Origin: Agarophyton chilense
Taxonomy: Eukaryota > Rhodophyta > Florideophyceae > Gracilariales > Gracilariaceae
DNA length: 64,000 nt
Assembly (NCBI GenBank): GCA_030374765.1
Contig: JARGXX010000100.1
Span: 434,001-498,000 of the forward strand
Direction of reading: 5' to 3'
This document shows, one piece after another, positions 33,155 to 43,902 of this stretch; position 1 is the first letter of the stretch, and the number at the start of each line of letters is the position of its first letter. The notes below the pieces were generated by a model. It saw nothing but the letters and a program-made list of their open reading frames with translations, did no database searches and had not been told where the DNA came from. The position numbers were made by a program, and so were the translations under genes.

Positions 33155-36100
33155 TTACCCGTCAACATCATGGGAAATATTTCGGATATTGCCGTCATTT
33201 TTTAAACAATGCTTGTACTGTGATAATCTTTCTTGCATTCGAGTTATAATGTCATTAACGACCTCTACACAGGACGGAAATATCTTTACAAATATGGTAT
33301 TGAGAAGCGATACCGACATTGATTCAACTCGCGTCAAGGCTGTGTCATAGTCTTTCTTCTAAGTCTTAGAAATGAACATCTTTTTCGCATTCGAGACGAA
33401 ATCCCACCAATCTTGATTTGCAGCAATGGTTGCTTGAGGTTCTGGGAAGCCTGTAGTTTCAGACACGGCATGTGTTATCCATCGTGGAATGTGCTTTCCA
33501 AACTTAGCAGAAAGCGCCTTAACATGTCCTTCTTGAAGTAACTCAATGCGAGAGGACCAGATTAGGGGTCTGAACTCAATTCGGGTATCCAACTTTGCTC
33601 TTATACATTCTTCTATATTCCTTAGGACTTCCATGGAGTTTAATATACTTGAATAAGATTTTGTTTCGAGTGGAGTCGCATGTGACACTTGGGCTGGCAC
33701 AGTTGCCTCATCTACACATGGAGGAAGTTTACCGCCCCAAAGAACCATGACTTCAAGTGTAAATTCCGAAATCAAGCAACGGCTTTGCCATGCTAGGCTT
33801 TCGGTGGCCAATGTGGAGGTGCCAAAACGCATGCCTGAACAAATGGAAACGTGCGAAATAGCTCGGAGAAATTTAGAGACCGCTGTTTGCAAAAAGAAAT
33901 CGTTTGGACCTCTTTCGGCGCGGTTCGACATTGGATGGCTTCGTTTCCCAGATCTCCGGGCTGCGGTTGAACTACCTGGTGCCAAAACGAAGAAGTCGCT
34001 GGAGCCTACGCAAACCTGCGTGGTGTCTACAGGAAGAATGGATGCAATTGCAGTTTGGTCTTCGAAAAGAGGATGGGGGGATCGGGGAAGAGACGATCGA
34101 AGACAAGGACTTCAGACTGCTATCAATGAGACATCCTATCACTTCGTCCACATGAAAAATAAGCTCTGAAGAATAAGAACCCCAAAAAAGGTCTCGCTGC
34201 GCTTCTTTTCTAAAGACGAAATCCTTTGAGAATTGTTCTTGGGATATACTGCTCATAGTTTCGAAATAAACCATGGCCCTTCATCGCCAAATAAGAAGAC
34301 GGCAAGTATCCTCCGAAAATTGATACTTTTTTCTTCGAGCTTCTTGGAGAGACCCCAATTTCTGAGCCTATTCTATTTGAACGAAACTCGCCAATGATAT
34401 CAGAAGATACTATAGACCAAAATTTCCCATGTACTGAACAGAAAGGGGACAACAGGTGTGGAATCTCGTGCATGCGTAACAGTAAAGAATCAATCTCAAG
34501 ACTCATTCCAAAAACTTCATCAGCAGCTTTGCGTGTATCTGCTGAGCTCATAACCAAACCGTTCCTCAGGCCAATGATTAGAAACTCTAGTGAAGTAGGC
34601 AAACGACCGATCTTAAGGATACGGAGAGAAGTTGGCTTTCGCCTTTCCTCAGTGCAAGATTTCTTTTCGGCTGAAATCGTATGATATCCACCGTATGCAT
34701 AGTTTCTAAATAGATTCAAGAAAGATGAAGTATGGTGCAGATTGAGATCTGCAACTATGTTAGGTGTGGATTGAGATCTTCAACTATGTTAGGTGCGGTA
34801 AACCGTATTTCACTTTTATTCACAGAGTCCAGAAAAGCATGTTCTGGGCCATCCAAGAACAGCATGTCATCATCTGAATTGAACTTGCCGGATAGTTCAC
34901 ATTTGTTTCCAGCAGAAAGAATCGTGCGCTCAACGACTTGTCTCGTTTCCTTGGAATTTGTTTTTGGAGAGATATTGGGGTGATGGGCTACGAAAGTTTC
35001 AAACTGAATAACCACTCTTTGCGCTAGTGATGATGCTCGTGGCTTTGGGAAGTACGACGCGCCACTGTTTTTCCCGTGCACGACATCCTGTTTGTTTTTG
35101 CTCTTTCGTACAGAAGTAAGTATTTCCGACAAGTCTACAGAGATCTTCCCAGACAAATTTGGCAGCGACAAAGACCAGTGGAGTTGCGACGAATTATTTA
35201 AGTACGACGATTGTGCAACCTGGACCAAGTTCAACTCCGCGTTCGTCTCATGAACTTTGAGAAACCCGTACTGGCCTGGTATTCCGTGCTGAATATCACT
35301 CCAAGCGTTCTCATGACTACAGGTCAGGGAGACGTAGTGTTGATCTTCAGCGTGGATAACCTTCTTCTCTCGATATGGAACGAAATACCGGATGCCCTCT
35401 GCCGTCTTGGAGTGTTCCCCAATGGTGGCGTTGATATCATCGATTACTCGAAAGGTATCTGGGAAAACATTAAAGTCTGTTTGGGACGTAAGTGCTTCAT
35501 ACGATACATGATGTTCACCATTCCATACTTGTGGAGTTTGTATAACCCTTGTTAGTGTAACAAACTTGGAACGACCAATATCCATGTCTACAATATCTTC
35601 AGCACGCGCGCATACATCTTTGAACGTCACCACAGTCTTCTGAGAAGGACCATATTCATAAGGTATCTCTGTTCGCAAAGAAACATTTGAGGTTTTAACC
35701 AAAATCCTGCTTAGATTGGGAAAGCACGGTTTTCTAGGCTCCGTTGCGCCTTTGTCTTGATGGGTAGTTGAATCCCAGTTTCTGATGTTGAGCAATTGCA
35801 ATGATTTCCATGTACTTTCTCTCGCTTTAATCGGAATGGAAAAAATGGGTTCTGTGTTCGAGAGTCAATCTGATCGTCAGAAACAGGGGAGGCATCGACA
35901 GTGATCTATATTCCAGTAGGTTCCCGTTTTCCTTCCCTTGAGAATAATCTTTTCGACACTGGTCCAAGATCAAAAAACGGGGGTTGAAGTCTTTCAAAAA
36001 CCCTTTCAATATCAGCAATGGTTTGAATATCGTATGAAAATGAGGTTCCTTTGAGCACGATGGATACACCACACAAAGGAGGTGGGTTTGGGTTTGAGTT

Positions 36101-37450
36101 GTCTCTGAGATCTGGATTCTCCTCAGTCCCTGCGCTCGCTTGTCGAAGGGGTCCATGGCCTCGATAACTATGCTCCACACCTGGCTCATCAAAGACATAA
36201 TCTATGATCGCAATCTCAGCGTTGCGTACGTCCGAGCATGGCAACGGGCGAACTCTTCGAGATTTACCCCCGATACTCCATGTTGTCGAGGATCTCAGTT
36301 GCTCTTTCAGGGCAGGACGCTAGTTTTTTTTGCTTATTGTCTCGGGCATTGTTTCACTGATACCTCTATATCCCAGAGAGAGGACTCGTCGAATCAAACG
36401 ATTCGTATTATTTTCGTCAGGAAAACTAGAATCATCAGAATTAGTGCTATTGGTACTTTCAGTATCAGGGTTGCTCTGGATGATGTTCTGAACCTTTTCT
36501 TTGTCCGCGACGCTCATTTTTAACCCGGACATTCGCATGCGAATACGCTTGCGAGATTTGTCAATTGAGCATGTAGGAGCACCATACATGTATCGCAGTT
36601 TGGCTGACTGGACTGAAAGGCGAACCAGAGGAGATTCACCTATATCACAAAAGTAAAACGCACCGAAAGTTTTACAAAGAGACGTAAGCTCGAGTAATTT
36701 TTCTATGAATGGCTTCTCTTCTACTGATTGCACCGAAAAGATTGATGAGCGGGGCGATGACGGAGACTTATCATAGACCATAGAGGGATTTGACATGGCA
36801 GGGCCTATCGAGTGTGATGTAGGAGTGCGAGCATCTCGTGAGCGAACACTGTTGCTGAGGAAAATAGCATGCCTTGATGCACTTCTCGACACTTCCATGA
36901 CTCGTCTGAGAAGGTGGGAGTTTGACTCATAGTTGACCCTCCGTGTTCGCAAGCCAAAGCAATAGACAGAAATGAGCACTGAAAGTTCTATGTAGTCGTC
37001 GACATCGGAAGCAGCGGAAACACGACGCCACCATCTTCGTAAATGATAAAGAGGGCGTTTTAAAAATAATGCGGTATTCTCCTTCTGCAGTTTTTGTTGG
37101 GCGTGCGCGACGCGGTCAAGCGTGGCTGGTTTGTCGACGTTGAAAAGCTGGTGGAAATCCACAACGGTGGCCTTGCGCCACCATCGAATTTGAAGGACAA
37201 GCTGCTCGACGATTACGGTACCATTTGGAACGGTGTATTGCACGGAATGTGCTACAGCTCTGACAGCTAGTGGATATACGTAGATGGTATGTATTACGAG
37301 ACGTACCTTATCTCGCAGTGAGCGACCGGTGATGATTGAAACGGCGTTGCATATAAGACGTGGGAGAACAATAACGACCGCTATAATCCAAAGCACGAGC
37401 GCAAAAACAAACAGAGAAAATGTAAACAACGAAACGTGCTGAGAAGACAT
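33155..37450 (-). pseudogene. BLTP1: Bridge-like lipid transfer protein (BLTP1/Csf1/Tweek), N-terminal part, broken
   Basis: BLTP1 proteins are giant hydrophobic-groove tubes that move lipids between membranes at contact sites. The start at 37450 gives a membrane anchor (VSLFTFSLFVFALVLWIIAV), then VIVEQLVLQIRWWRKA, like the family's dominant RIQDGFI-RWW block. Further family landmarks are YVFDEPGVE (near 36190; DEPG motif), GVSIVLKGTSFSYDIQTIAD (near 36040; the YGPWADRQR block), and IRYFVPYREKKVI then SHENAWSDI (near 35370-35310; the FVPY..N..N block). In-frame TAG stops lie at 36320, 35906 and 33359. Frameshifts occur near 35850, at 34740-34797 (29-bp duplication), near 34270 and near 34000. 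About 1,400 codons remain of a protein usually several thousand long. No introns are needed to align it. Confidence 0.8.
34740..34797. repeat. 29-bp tandem duplication inside BLTP1
   Basis: Units 34740-34768 and 34769-34797 differ at two bases. Twenty-nine is not a multiple of three. The minus-strand BLTP1 frame ends at 34755 within it and resumes in another frame at 34719. With one unit removed the two frames join without a gap, so this duplication is the cause of that frameshift. Confidence 0.9.
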
Positions 37451-37918
37451 GGACTGGAGGGCGGCATCTATGCTGGCGGCGAAGCTGTATAATTACGAAA
37501 AAGGAAACAACACAGCAACACGTCGAAAATCGCGAACGGGGGGCTCGGAAAAGACGGCGGCAGGTTGAGCAGCGATAGGAAGCAGAAGCAAAGATAGCAG
37601 TGAATGGTTGTCAGGGACTGCGGAAAGGTTGAGGAAGCACAAGCAGCAGCGCTTACACGCGGTGGTGGCAAAAATGAAGCATGCCGTTCACTCGAAAGCG
37701 AAGAAGGGACCCAGAATGGGCCATGATTTCGAATGCGGCATCCGCGCAGCAAAGTGTGTGGCGGCGGCAAAGGACATCGCGCAACATTGTACCGGTGGAG
37801 ATGTGCTTGCTGGCCGTGAAGAGCAACTATATTTCACACATGTTCAAAGCCACGATTTCACCGCCGATAGCCTCCAGTAGCCGCAGCACCTGTTCTTCAG
37901 ACTGCAGATACTGGAAGG
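37451..37918. other. Shared upstream region of BLTP1 and copia B
   Basis: This 468-bp stretch separates the divergent BLTP1 start (-) and copia B gag (+). Overlapping plus frames (37608-37880, 37681-37959) show no domain. The BLTP1 promoter, or the 5' LTR of copia B, could be here, but neither shows a recognisable signal. It does not match sequence downstream of copia B. Confidence 0.35.
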
Positions 37919-39365
37919 TTGATTGCCGAAAGTGTTATAACAGCCATTTGGAATGGTGAGGAGTTTGTTGTGCAACGTAAGCGTGCTATGGACTACTTGG
38001 ACGCCGTTCGAAACGGAGATGTTATTCTGTACTCGCCTGGAGGAAGTGGTTCACCCTCAGCTGCACAAATACTGTTCCAGCTTCAAGTTCGACAACCTAT
38101 CAATGCCGATAGAAGTCCTCCAGCTCCGAATGTGGGAGTAGCAGATGACGAATATGAGATCAAGCGCCTAACGTTTTTCACCAGCCGTTACCGAGGCAAA
38201 CGCGACCAATTCAAAGGCGATCTTGAAGAAGATTGGAATGATCATGTTTCTTGCTTCATGGACTACTGTAATCTGCAGAAGATTAACGGTGATCTTAGAG
38301 TTCAGTACCTGCATTTTTCTCTCGCAGGAGACGCGCTGCACTTCTTCAAAGGAGAAGTGAAGGGCTTGATTCAAAACTGGGGCGCTGTTGTGGCAGTATT
38401 CAATGCTCGCTACGCTTCGGAGACGACCAGGGAAGACATGTCTGCAAAGTTAGAGGACCTCCATCTTACGGACTTCCTGACAGAAAATGTTTCTGAACGT
38501 GGAACTTTGGACCTTCTCGTCAAAGAAATTGATCGCCTTGCACCAATGGCCCACCAGGAAGACAGAACGGACAGACGCAAGCGCATTTTCCTTTGCAGCG
38601 CAGTCCAAGGCATTTCATGGTCCCAAAACAACTTATCACAAGTCAATGCCAAGCATCTATCATACAGAAACTTAATGTCGGAGTTATTCAGTGCTGAAAG
38701 AAACCAACGCGAGTTCACGGCAGGACAAAACCGTGCGCAACCAGCGCAGAAGACGCAAAGGGCGTCTTCGGATGATATTTCCCTCCGTCCATGTCTTTCT
38801 ACTGCAAACGTAGTTGAAGGACCACCGGATTATGATACTTCAGTTCACTTTGCCGGACAAGGACGTTACGCCAGACCACCGACCAGCCGTTCAACATTCA
38901 AACCCCCCGAGATTGGAAGCTAGACCTTACAACCCAAGAGGAGCCCAGCCACAATACAAGGATGTTCCCATGATACTCGAGGTCTGTTGGAACTGTCAGC
39001 AGAAAGGTTGCAGGCTTTTCACGTGTCCCAAACCCCGGAATGAAGCCCGTATTCACCGAAACAAACAGCTAGCGAAACAGTGGTACAAACAATCTCGGTC
39101 CAAGAGAATCAACTTCACTGGACTCGACGATTACGCCTCTGCGGTAGTCGAACAGTTGACAGAATCGCTCCTTGTTGAGGATCACTCCCCCGACCCAGAA
39201 AAAACCCCAATCGCTGAGGCTGTAATTAATCAAGATACAGGAAACGCCGACTCAAGTGCGGCTTATATATCCAACGCGCTAACCAGTCGTGAACTCCCAA
39301 CCCCAACGACTTGGCCACTTCCGCACGTAAACGACATGCCATGCAGCTCGGATGATGGTTTTTAG
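37919..39365 (+). pseudogene. Copia B gag with variant zinc knuckle
   Basis: The capsid part (37919-38923) has the retrotransposon Gag pattern: GDLEEDWNDHVSCFMDYC, LRVQYLHFSLAGDALHFF, WGAVVAVFNARYAS. A frameshift at the C6 run (38903-38908) leads to 38814-39365 with CWNCQQKGCRLFTC. This is a CX2CX4HX4C nucleocapsid knuckle in which Cys (39009-39011) replaces His. A TAG at 39363 closes the frame. Gag would form the particle that packages the element RNA. Confidence 0.75.
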
Positions 39366-39451
39366 ATGGAGATCGACTCGGCCGCACGGTCTCCAATGAA
39401 AGGCCCAAGAAACCCCCAGATATCCGTGACTCCACACCAGCGTACACATCG

Positions 39452-40207
39452 TTGCTCTCGCAATGCTCCCCTGCACGTTTTGTCGCCCGCTCCCGCCACT
39501 CCTATCCAAATCACACCCCTATCTTTGCCAACAGAATCGTAAAGAAAGTACTGAACCTTCTTATAACCCCAAAGCGCAGAGTAACATATTCCCGCGGCAA
39601 ATTCGAAGGTGGCTGTATTGACCTAGGGGCACACAAATCAGTTTGCGGCCTGGCTCAAGGCAAGGCCTACTGCCAGACTTTCGGCACGAACTTTAACCTG
39701 CGTCCGTCACCGTATGCCTTCAAATTCGGCGACGGGAATCGAAACAGCTTAGGGCACCTGCACATCAGAGTACTCTTACCCGCAAACGCATTCGACTCTT
39801 TTTGGATCGATGTTGTTGACGCCGACATACCGTTCCTGACAGGACTTGACCTCCTTGATTGCTGCGGTGTCTACCTAAAGAACGTGAATAATGAGCTTGT
39901 GCATCACGTCACAAACAGTTCCGTTTCTCACTTACGGAAGAACGGTCACATGTTTCTGTTTTGGAAGAACTCTGAAGTCTTGTTTACGAGAGCCGAACTA
40001 TCCAAATTACATGCGCATTTCTTCCATCCAAGTGCCCATAAGCTCTATAACCTCTTAAAACGCGCTAAACCAGAAGACACCACGACGGATGCCCAACGAA
40101 TACTCCACGACATTGCTCAAAAATGCAAATCGTGCCAGTACTTCTCCGCTTCTCCCTTTCGCTTCCGTGATCCAATTCCGGAGGCTCACATCCGTTTCAA
40201 CCAATAA
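39452..40207 (+). pseudogene. Copia B protease and integrase zinc-binding domain
   Basis: GGCIDLGAHKSVCGLAQ (39608-39658) is the aspartic protease active-site loop, with DLGA for the usual DTGA/DSGA. FLTGLDLLDCCGVYL is the conserved second half. LHAHFFHPSAHKLYNLL (40006-40056) followed by CKSCQ (near 40126-40140) is the H-H-C-C zinc-binding domain of integrase. A TAA after IRFNQ (40205-40207) ends this frame, and integrase core continues in the same frame. Confidence 0.75.
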
Positions 40208-40543
40208 ATAGCCCTGGACCTCATGTACATTTCGTACAAACGGCGCAAACGTATACCCGTCCTTCAAATAGTTGACACGCAAACACACTACCAAAACGCA
40301 GTCATACTGAAAGGTGAATCATCCGCGCACGTCTGGGACGCTTTTCTGGAAGCATGAGCTACCACTTATACTGGAATGCCAAAAAAAATGCGAACAGACC
40401 AAGGCTCCATATTTACCTCCAAGTACTGGGAGAAATGCACGGGAGACTTCGGAATTGAACTTCAAATATCAGGAGTACAGGCACATAACAGCATCGGAGT
40501 TGGATAGCGCTATCATGCACCACTGAGACGAATCTTAAACAAT
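40208..40543 (+). pseudogene. Copia B integrase core
   Basis: The frame after 40207 reads IALDLMYISYKRRKRIPV (first catalytic Asp), then MRTDQGSIFTSKYWE (second Asp). It then reads HNSIGVG, TAG (40505-40507), RYHAPLRRI. Copia integrases have NS-GVGERYH there, so the stop replaces the third catalytic residue, Glu. A TGA lies near 40356. Integrase is dead. Confidence 0.75.
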
Positions 40544-42013
40544 ATGATGCACTCCAGTCCTAATCTTGACCCCAAGCTTGCGCTACGATTTGCCATCAAA
40601 GGCATGAATGAGACCATGGGGCCAGAAGGCTTGGTTCCATCCCTGCTTGTGTACGGCACATTACCGCGACTTCCAATCACTTCTTCTTCTGTTCCCAGAC
40701 AGACTGACCGATTACGCGCGTTGGAAGCAGCTCGGAAAGAAATGGCCAATATTACTGCCAAACTCCGTATCCACCAGGCTCTCAGATCTCGTATTCCCCC
40801 CGCATCGAAGTACCTCATTGAACCAGGGCACCATGTACACTATTACGATGAAAAGAGCAAACAGTGTCACGGAGCACACAAAGTATTGAAGACCATTGAC
40901 AAGGAAGTTACTTTGGAAATAGATGGACGCCTCGCTCGCTACAACATTGCACACATCCTTCCAGACCCTGCTTCCCACAACGATCGTGAACTCCACCGCC
41001 TTTTTGAAGGTTTACACCACTTCCGGTCCAAACAAACCCCGTCAGTACACTTTACGGAGATTCTACACCCTTCAGACGCGCGCAGTAGAACCCAATTATT
41101 TGACGATGAGAAGGCCAAAGAACTTGCAGGTTTAGCACGACGTGGCGTATACGAAATCATCGTCCGCGAAGAATTGGATCCGAAATCGTCGCACAAAATC
41201 CTTGGTGGTCGTTTCGCACTTTCGATTAAGAAGAAGGATACAGAAAATGAAGTTTACAAAGCGCATTTCATTGCCCAAGGACACACTGATGTCGAAAAAC
41301 ATCGTCTGGTCCACACGGGTACCACGCTGAAGCAGTCTTCCATCCGAGTCCTCGTCGCCATTGCCGCACTATTTGGTTTCCCCTTCTGGCCACAGGACGT
41401 TTCGCAGGCCTATTTGCAGTCAGCCGACCAGCTGATGCGCGACATCTACGTGAAACCAGCAGCAGAATTTCAACTTTCGGAGAATCAGCTTCTGAAACTA
41501 TTGAAGCCACTCTACGGCCTAAGCGACTCAGGTGATTACTGGAACTCCACATTCACCAGGCACTTGCACCACGATCTATCAATGACCCCCACAGCCGGAG
41601 ACTTGTCCTTGTTTTTCAGAACAGTGAATAGCAAGCTAATTGGCGTAATTGGGGCGTATGTCGATGACACAATCAGTACTGGAGATCCTGAATTTGATAA
41701 CCAGTCCAGATTAACCGAAGTTCGCTTCGAGTCCAAAGACAGAGAGTACCAGAACTTCAAGTTCGCTGGAATCAATGTCCAGCAGATATCAAATGGCTAC
41801 AAACTCCACCAAAAACAGTTTGCCAACCGTATCAAGCTCCTACGACATGACGCTACGTATCCAGAGTTTCGATCAAAGCGGCAAGAATTGGCTTGGTTAA
41901 CCCACACTAGACCAGACATTTCGGCCCCTGTCAACTTGCTGGCTCAAATTACAGAACCACAGTTCAACTTGGCCGCCGTCAAATCAATCAACGAACTGAT
42001 CCGCCGCACGTGA
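40544..42013 (+). pseudogene. Copia B integrase C-terminus and reverse transcriptase, one open frame
   Basis: This is a 489-codon uninterrupted frame. The first ~150 residues are integrase C-terminal region (LVPSLLVYGTLPRLP, RKEMANITAKLRIHQALRSR). RT follows: KKKDTENEVYKAHFIAQGH, FWPQDVSQAYLQSADQLMRD, LLKLLKPLYGLSDSGDYWNS, and the catalytic IGAYVDDTISTGD. The frame ends at a TGA after NELIRRT, and RNase H continues in the same frame beyond it. The length of the open frame and intact YVDD mean this is the best-preserved polymerase in the window. It shares the copia A lineage. Confidence 0.85.
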
Positions 42014-42577
42014 GCTACCTCAACGAGAGGTCTGCTTCAACACCGTCTTAACAAGAACAAACTACACATACGAGCGTACAGTGACAGTTCTTTCTGCAAC
42101 AACCCACCGCTGCACTCACAACTTGGCTATTTTATCTGTTTGATGGATGACACTGGTTTGCACAACATTATACACTACAGTAGCTACAAAAGTCGAAGAC
42201 TTGTTCGATCGACCATGGGCGCAGAGCTATATGCTTTTTGCGACGCTTTTGACAACGCGTATCTGCTGAAACGTGAACTGCAGTCGATGTTGAATGAAAA
42301 TGTTCCGCTCAATATGTTGACAGACAGTGACTCTGTATTCAAATCTATCATGAAGGGGACAAAATCGACCGAAAAACGTCTCATGCTGGACATTATGGCC
42401 GCGCGTGATGCGTATCACAACATGGAAATAAGCAAAATCGGCTGGATTCTCGATACAGACAATCCTGCAGATGGTTTGACAAAAAATAAGCCTTGCTCTA
42501 GACTTGAACAACTTCTTGACACCGGATATTGTCCCATCCCTGTTAAACAGTGGATACTTCGCGGCGTAGACGTTTAA
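42014..42577 (+). pseudogene. Copia B RNase H
   Basis: After the TGA the same frame has AYSDSSFCNNPPLHSQLGYF (first Asp), RSTMGAELYAFCDAF (Glu), NMLTDSDSVFKSIMKG (Asp) and DTDNPADGLTKNK, the closing copia ADGLTK motif. The catalytic acidic residues are present. The frame ends at 42577, immediately before a short purine tract. Confidence 0.85.
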
Positions 42578-42624
42578 AAAAGAATCAAGTGTTATCGAAA
42601 GCCTTATATCGATGACTTGTACCA

Positions 42625-42688
42625 CTACACTATCGATACGCCCTTTCGTCTACGAACTACACTATCGATACTCCCATTCGTCTACGCA
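42625..42688. repeat. 32-bp tandem duplication after copia B
   Basis: CTACACTATCGATAC begins at 42625 and again at 42657. The units are diverged by several bases. A third ATCGAT occurs just upstream (42609). It may be a remnant of repeats within the 3' LTR of copia B. Confidence 0.65.
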
Positions 42689-42894
42689 GCATCTTTCCTA
42701 CTTAGGACTGATAGAGAAAGTCATAGTTCCTTCTCCTAATGGATAGGATTTGTTTTTACGCGACATTAAACTGTTTACGCTACTGAGCAGTTTCAGTACG
42801 CTAGCGCTCAGTCCTCTTCTCCTGTCCCCTCGGACACCCGGAAAACCTTCGTTCTTCGGTAGGCACATAACCGAACCCCCCCCCCTCCCCGAGT

Positions 42895-43902
42895 TTTTTG
42901 AAAACTGTAGCCGTCTTGTGTGCTCATGGAAAAGAGAGCCGCGAGTTGGGAACGTACGAAATCCGTGTGAACGACCAATACATTGCGGAGGGTTCGTGGA
43001 AGAGCGCAACTCTGGACATTACCGCTTCGAAACTCGTTGTTGTCCCAGATCCCATAGGCGGCGTTCTCATATTTTGAGAGGACTTTTTGACAAACCTTAC
43101 GCCTCATGGTGGTCACATATCGCAACCATTTGAGGCCGCAATCATAACTTCCATGGGCAAAGTGGGTGATGAAGGCACTAGGTACCTCATTGGTGATCAA
43201 AAGGGCTGTCCTAGCATTCTTTTGCTTATCACAGACTAAAAGAATACCGTTACCGGTATCAAACTGGAAGCACTTGGCAAGACAAGTACTGCCTGCTACA
43301 TCTCTTATTTGGACAGTTCGTTCGCGTTCATCGGCTCTAATACTGGCGATTCACAGCTTGCTCGTCTAGAACGTGAGAGAAACGAAGAAACTGGAAGTTT
43401 TGGGGAAATTGTACAAACTTACCCTCACTTGGGACCTAGAATTGACTTTTGTATTGTGAAGGGTATGGGATTCTTACGACACGGCCAGGGTCAGGTGGTC
43501 AAATGCTCTGGTCAAGGGAAGGACGGATCTTTGAGGATAATCCGCAATGGAATCGATATTTCTGAACATGCCTCTGAGGAGATGCCGGGAATCAAGGACA
43601 TGTTTTCGTTGAGGCGACATATTGATGACAGATATGATTCGTACCTTCTTCAGTCTTTTACTTCGGCTACGAGGATGCTTGAACTAATCATTGCCGACGA
43701 AATGGAACCGGCTAGTCTACCAGGGTTTGACGAGGAGACCCCGGCCCTCTTTGCTGAGAATATGGACGGTGTTATTATGGTTCAGGTTACGACGAAGGAC
43801 GTGCAAGTAACCGATTGCGTGACCATGACTGCACAGCCCACTCTCAGCTGGGTTCCACCGGCGAACACGCGTATTTGGAAGGGCTTAGAGCGTGTCCCGT
43901 GA
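42895..43902 (+). pseudogene. DDB1: DDB1 (damage-specific DNA-binding protein 1) internal fragment
   Basis: DDB1 is the triple beta-propeller adaptor of CUL4 ubiquitin ligases. One frame from 42901 to 43902 aligns to the family without a frameshift. It reads GSWKSATLDITASKLVVVPD (the GPW...VPEP-GG block), GTRYLIGDQKG, KLEALGKTSTACYISYLDSS, FIGSNTGDSQLARL, GQGQVVKCSGQGKDGSLRII then RNGIDISEHAS, and MPGIKDMFSLRR. These correspond to the end of the first and start of the second propeller in the usual ~1,100-residue protein. Two nonsense codons (TGA 43075-43077, where glycine is expected; TAA 43237-43239) and missing ends make it a pseudogene. It directly follows copia B. Confidence 0.9.

Larger units (their letters stand above)
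37919..42590 (+). mobile_element. Copia-type retrotransposon B, near full coding length
   Basis: Order on the plus strand: gag with zinc knuckle, aspartic protease, integrase, reverse transcriptase, RNase H, the Ty1/copia order. Breaks are a frameshift in a C6 run at 38903-38908, a stop at 39363-39365, a frame change near 39450, and stops near 40205, 40355, 40505 and 42011. RT style (HTGTTLKQSSIRVLVAIAAL, KPLYGLSDSGDYW) is shared with copia A, so the two belong to the same lineage. A purine-rich AAAAAAGAA follows the last codon, as expected of a polypurine tract before a 3' LTR, but no matching 5' LTR is seen. Confidence 0.85.

Noticed and set aside
33359-36322. Reassigned TAG codon
   Set aside because: The same pseudogene has several frameshifts, and other elements here carry TAA and TGA stops too, so ordinary decay is enough.
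33155-37450. Breaks in BLTP1 interpreted as introns
   Set aside because: One break is fully explained by a 29-bp duplication, three others are single in-frame TAG codons with homology continuing directly, and the rest show no GT-AG pairs of suitable length.
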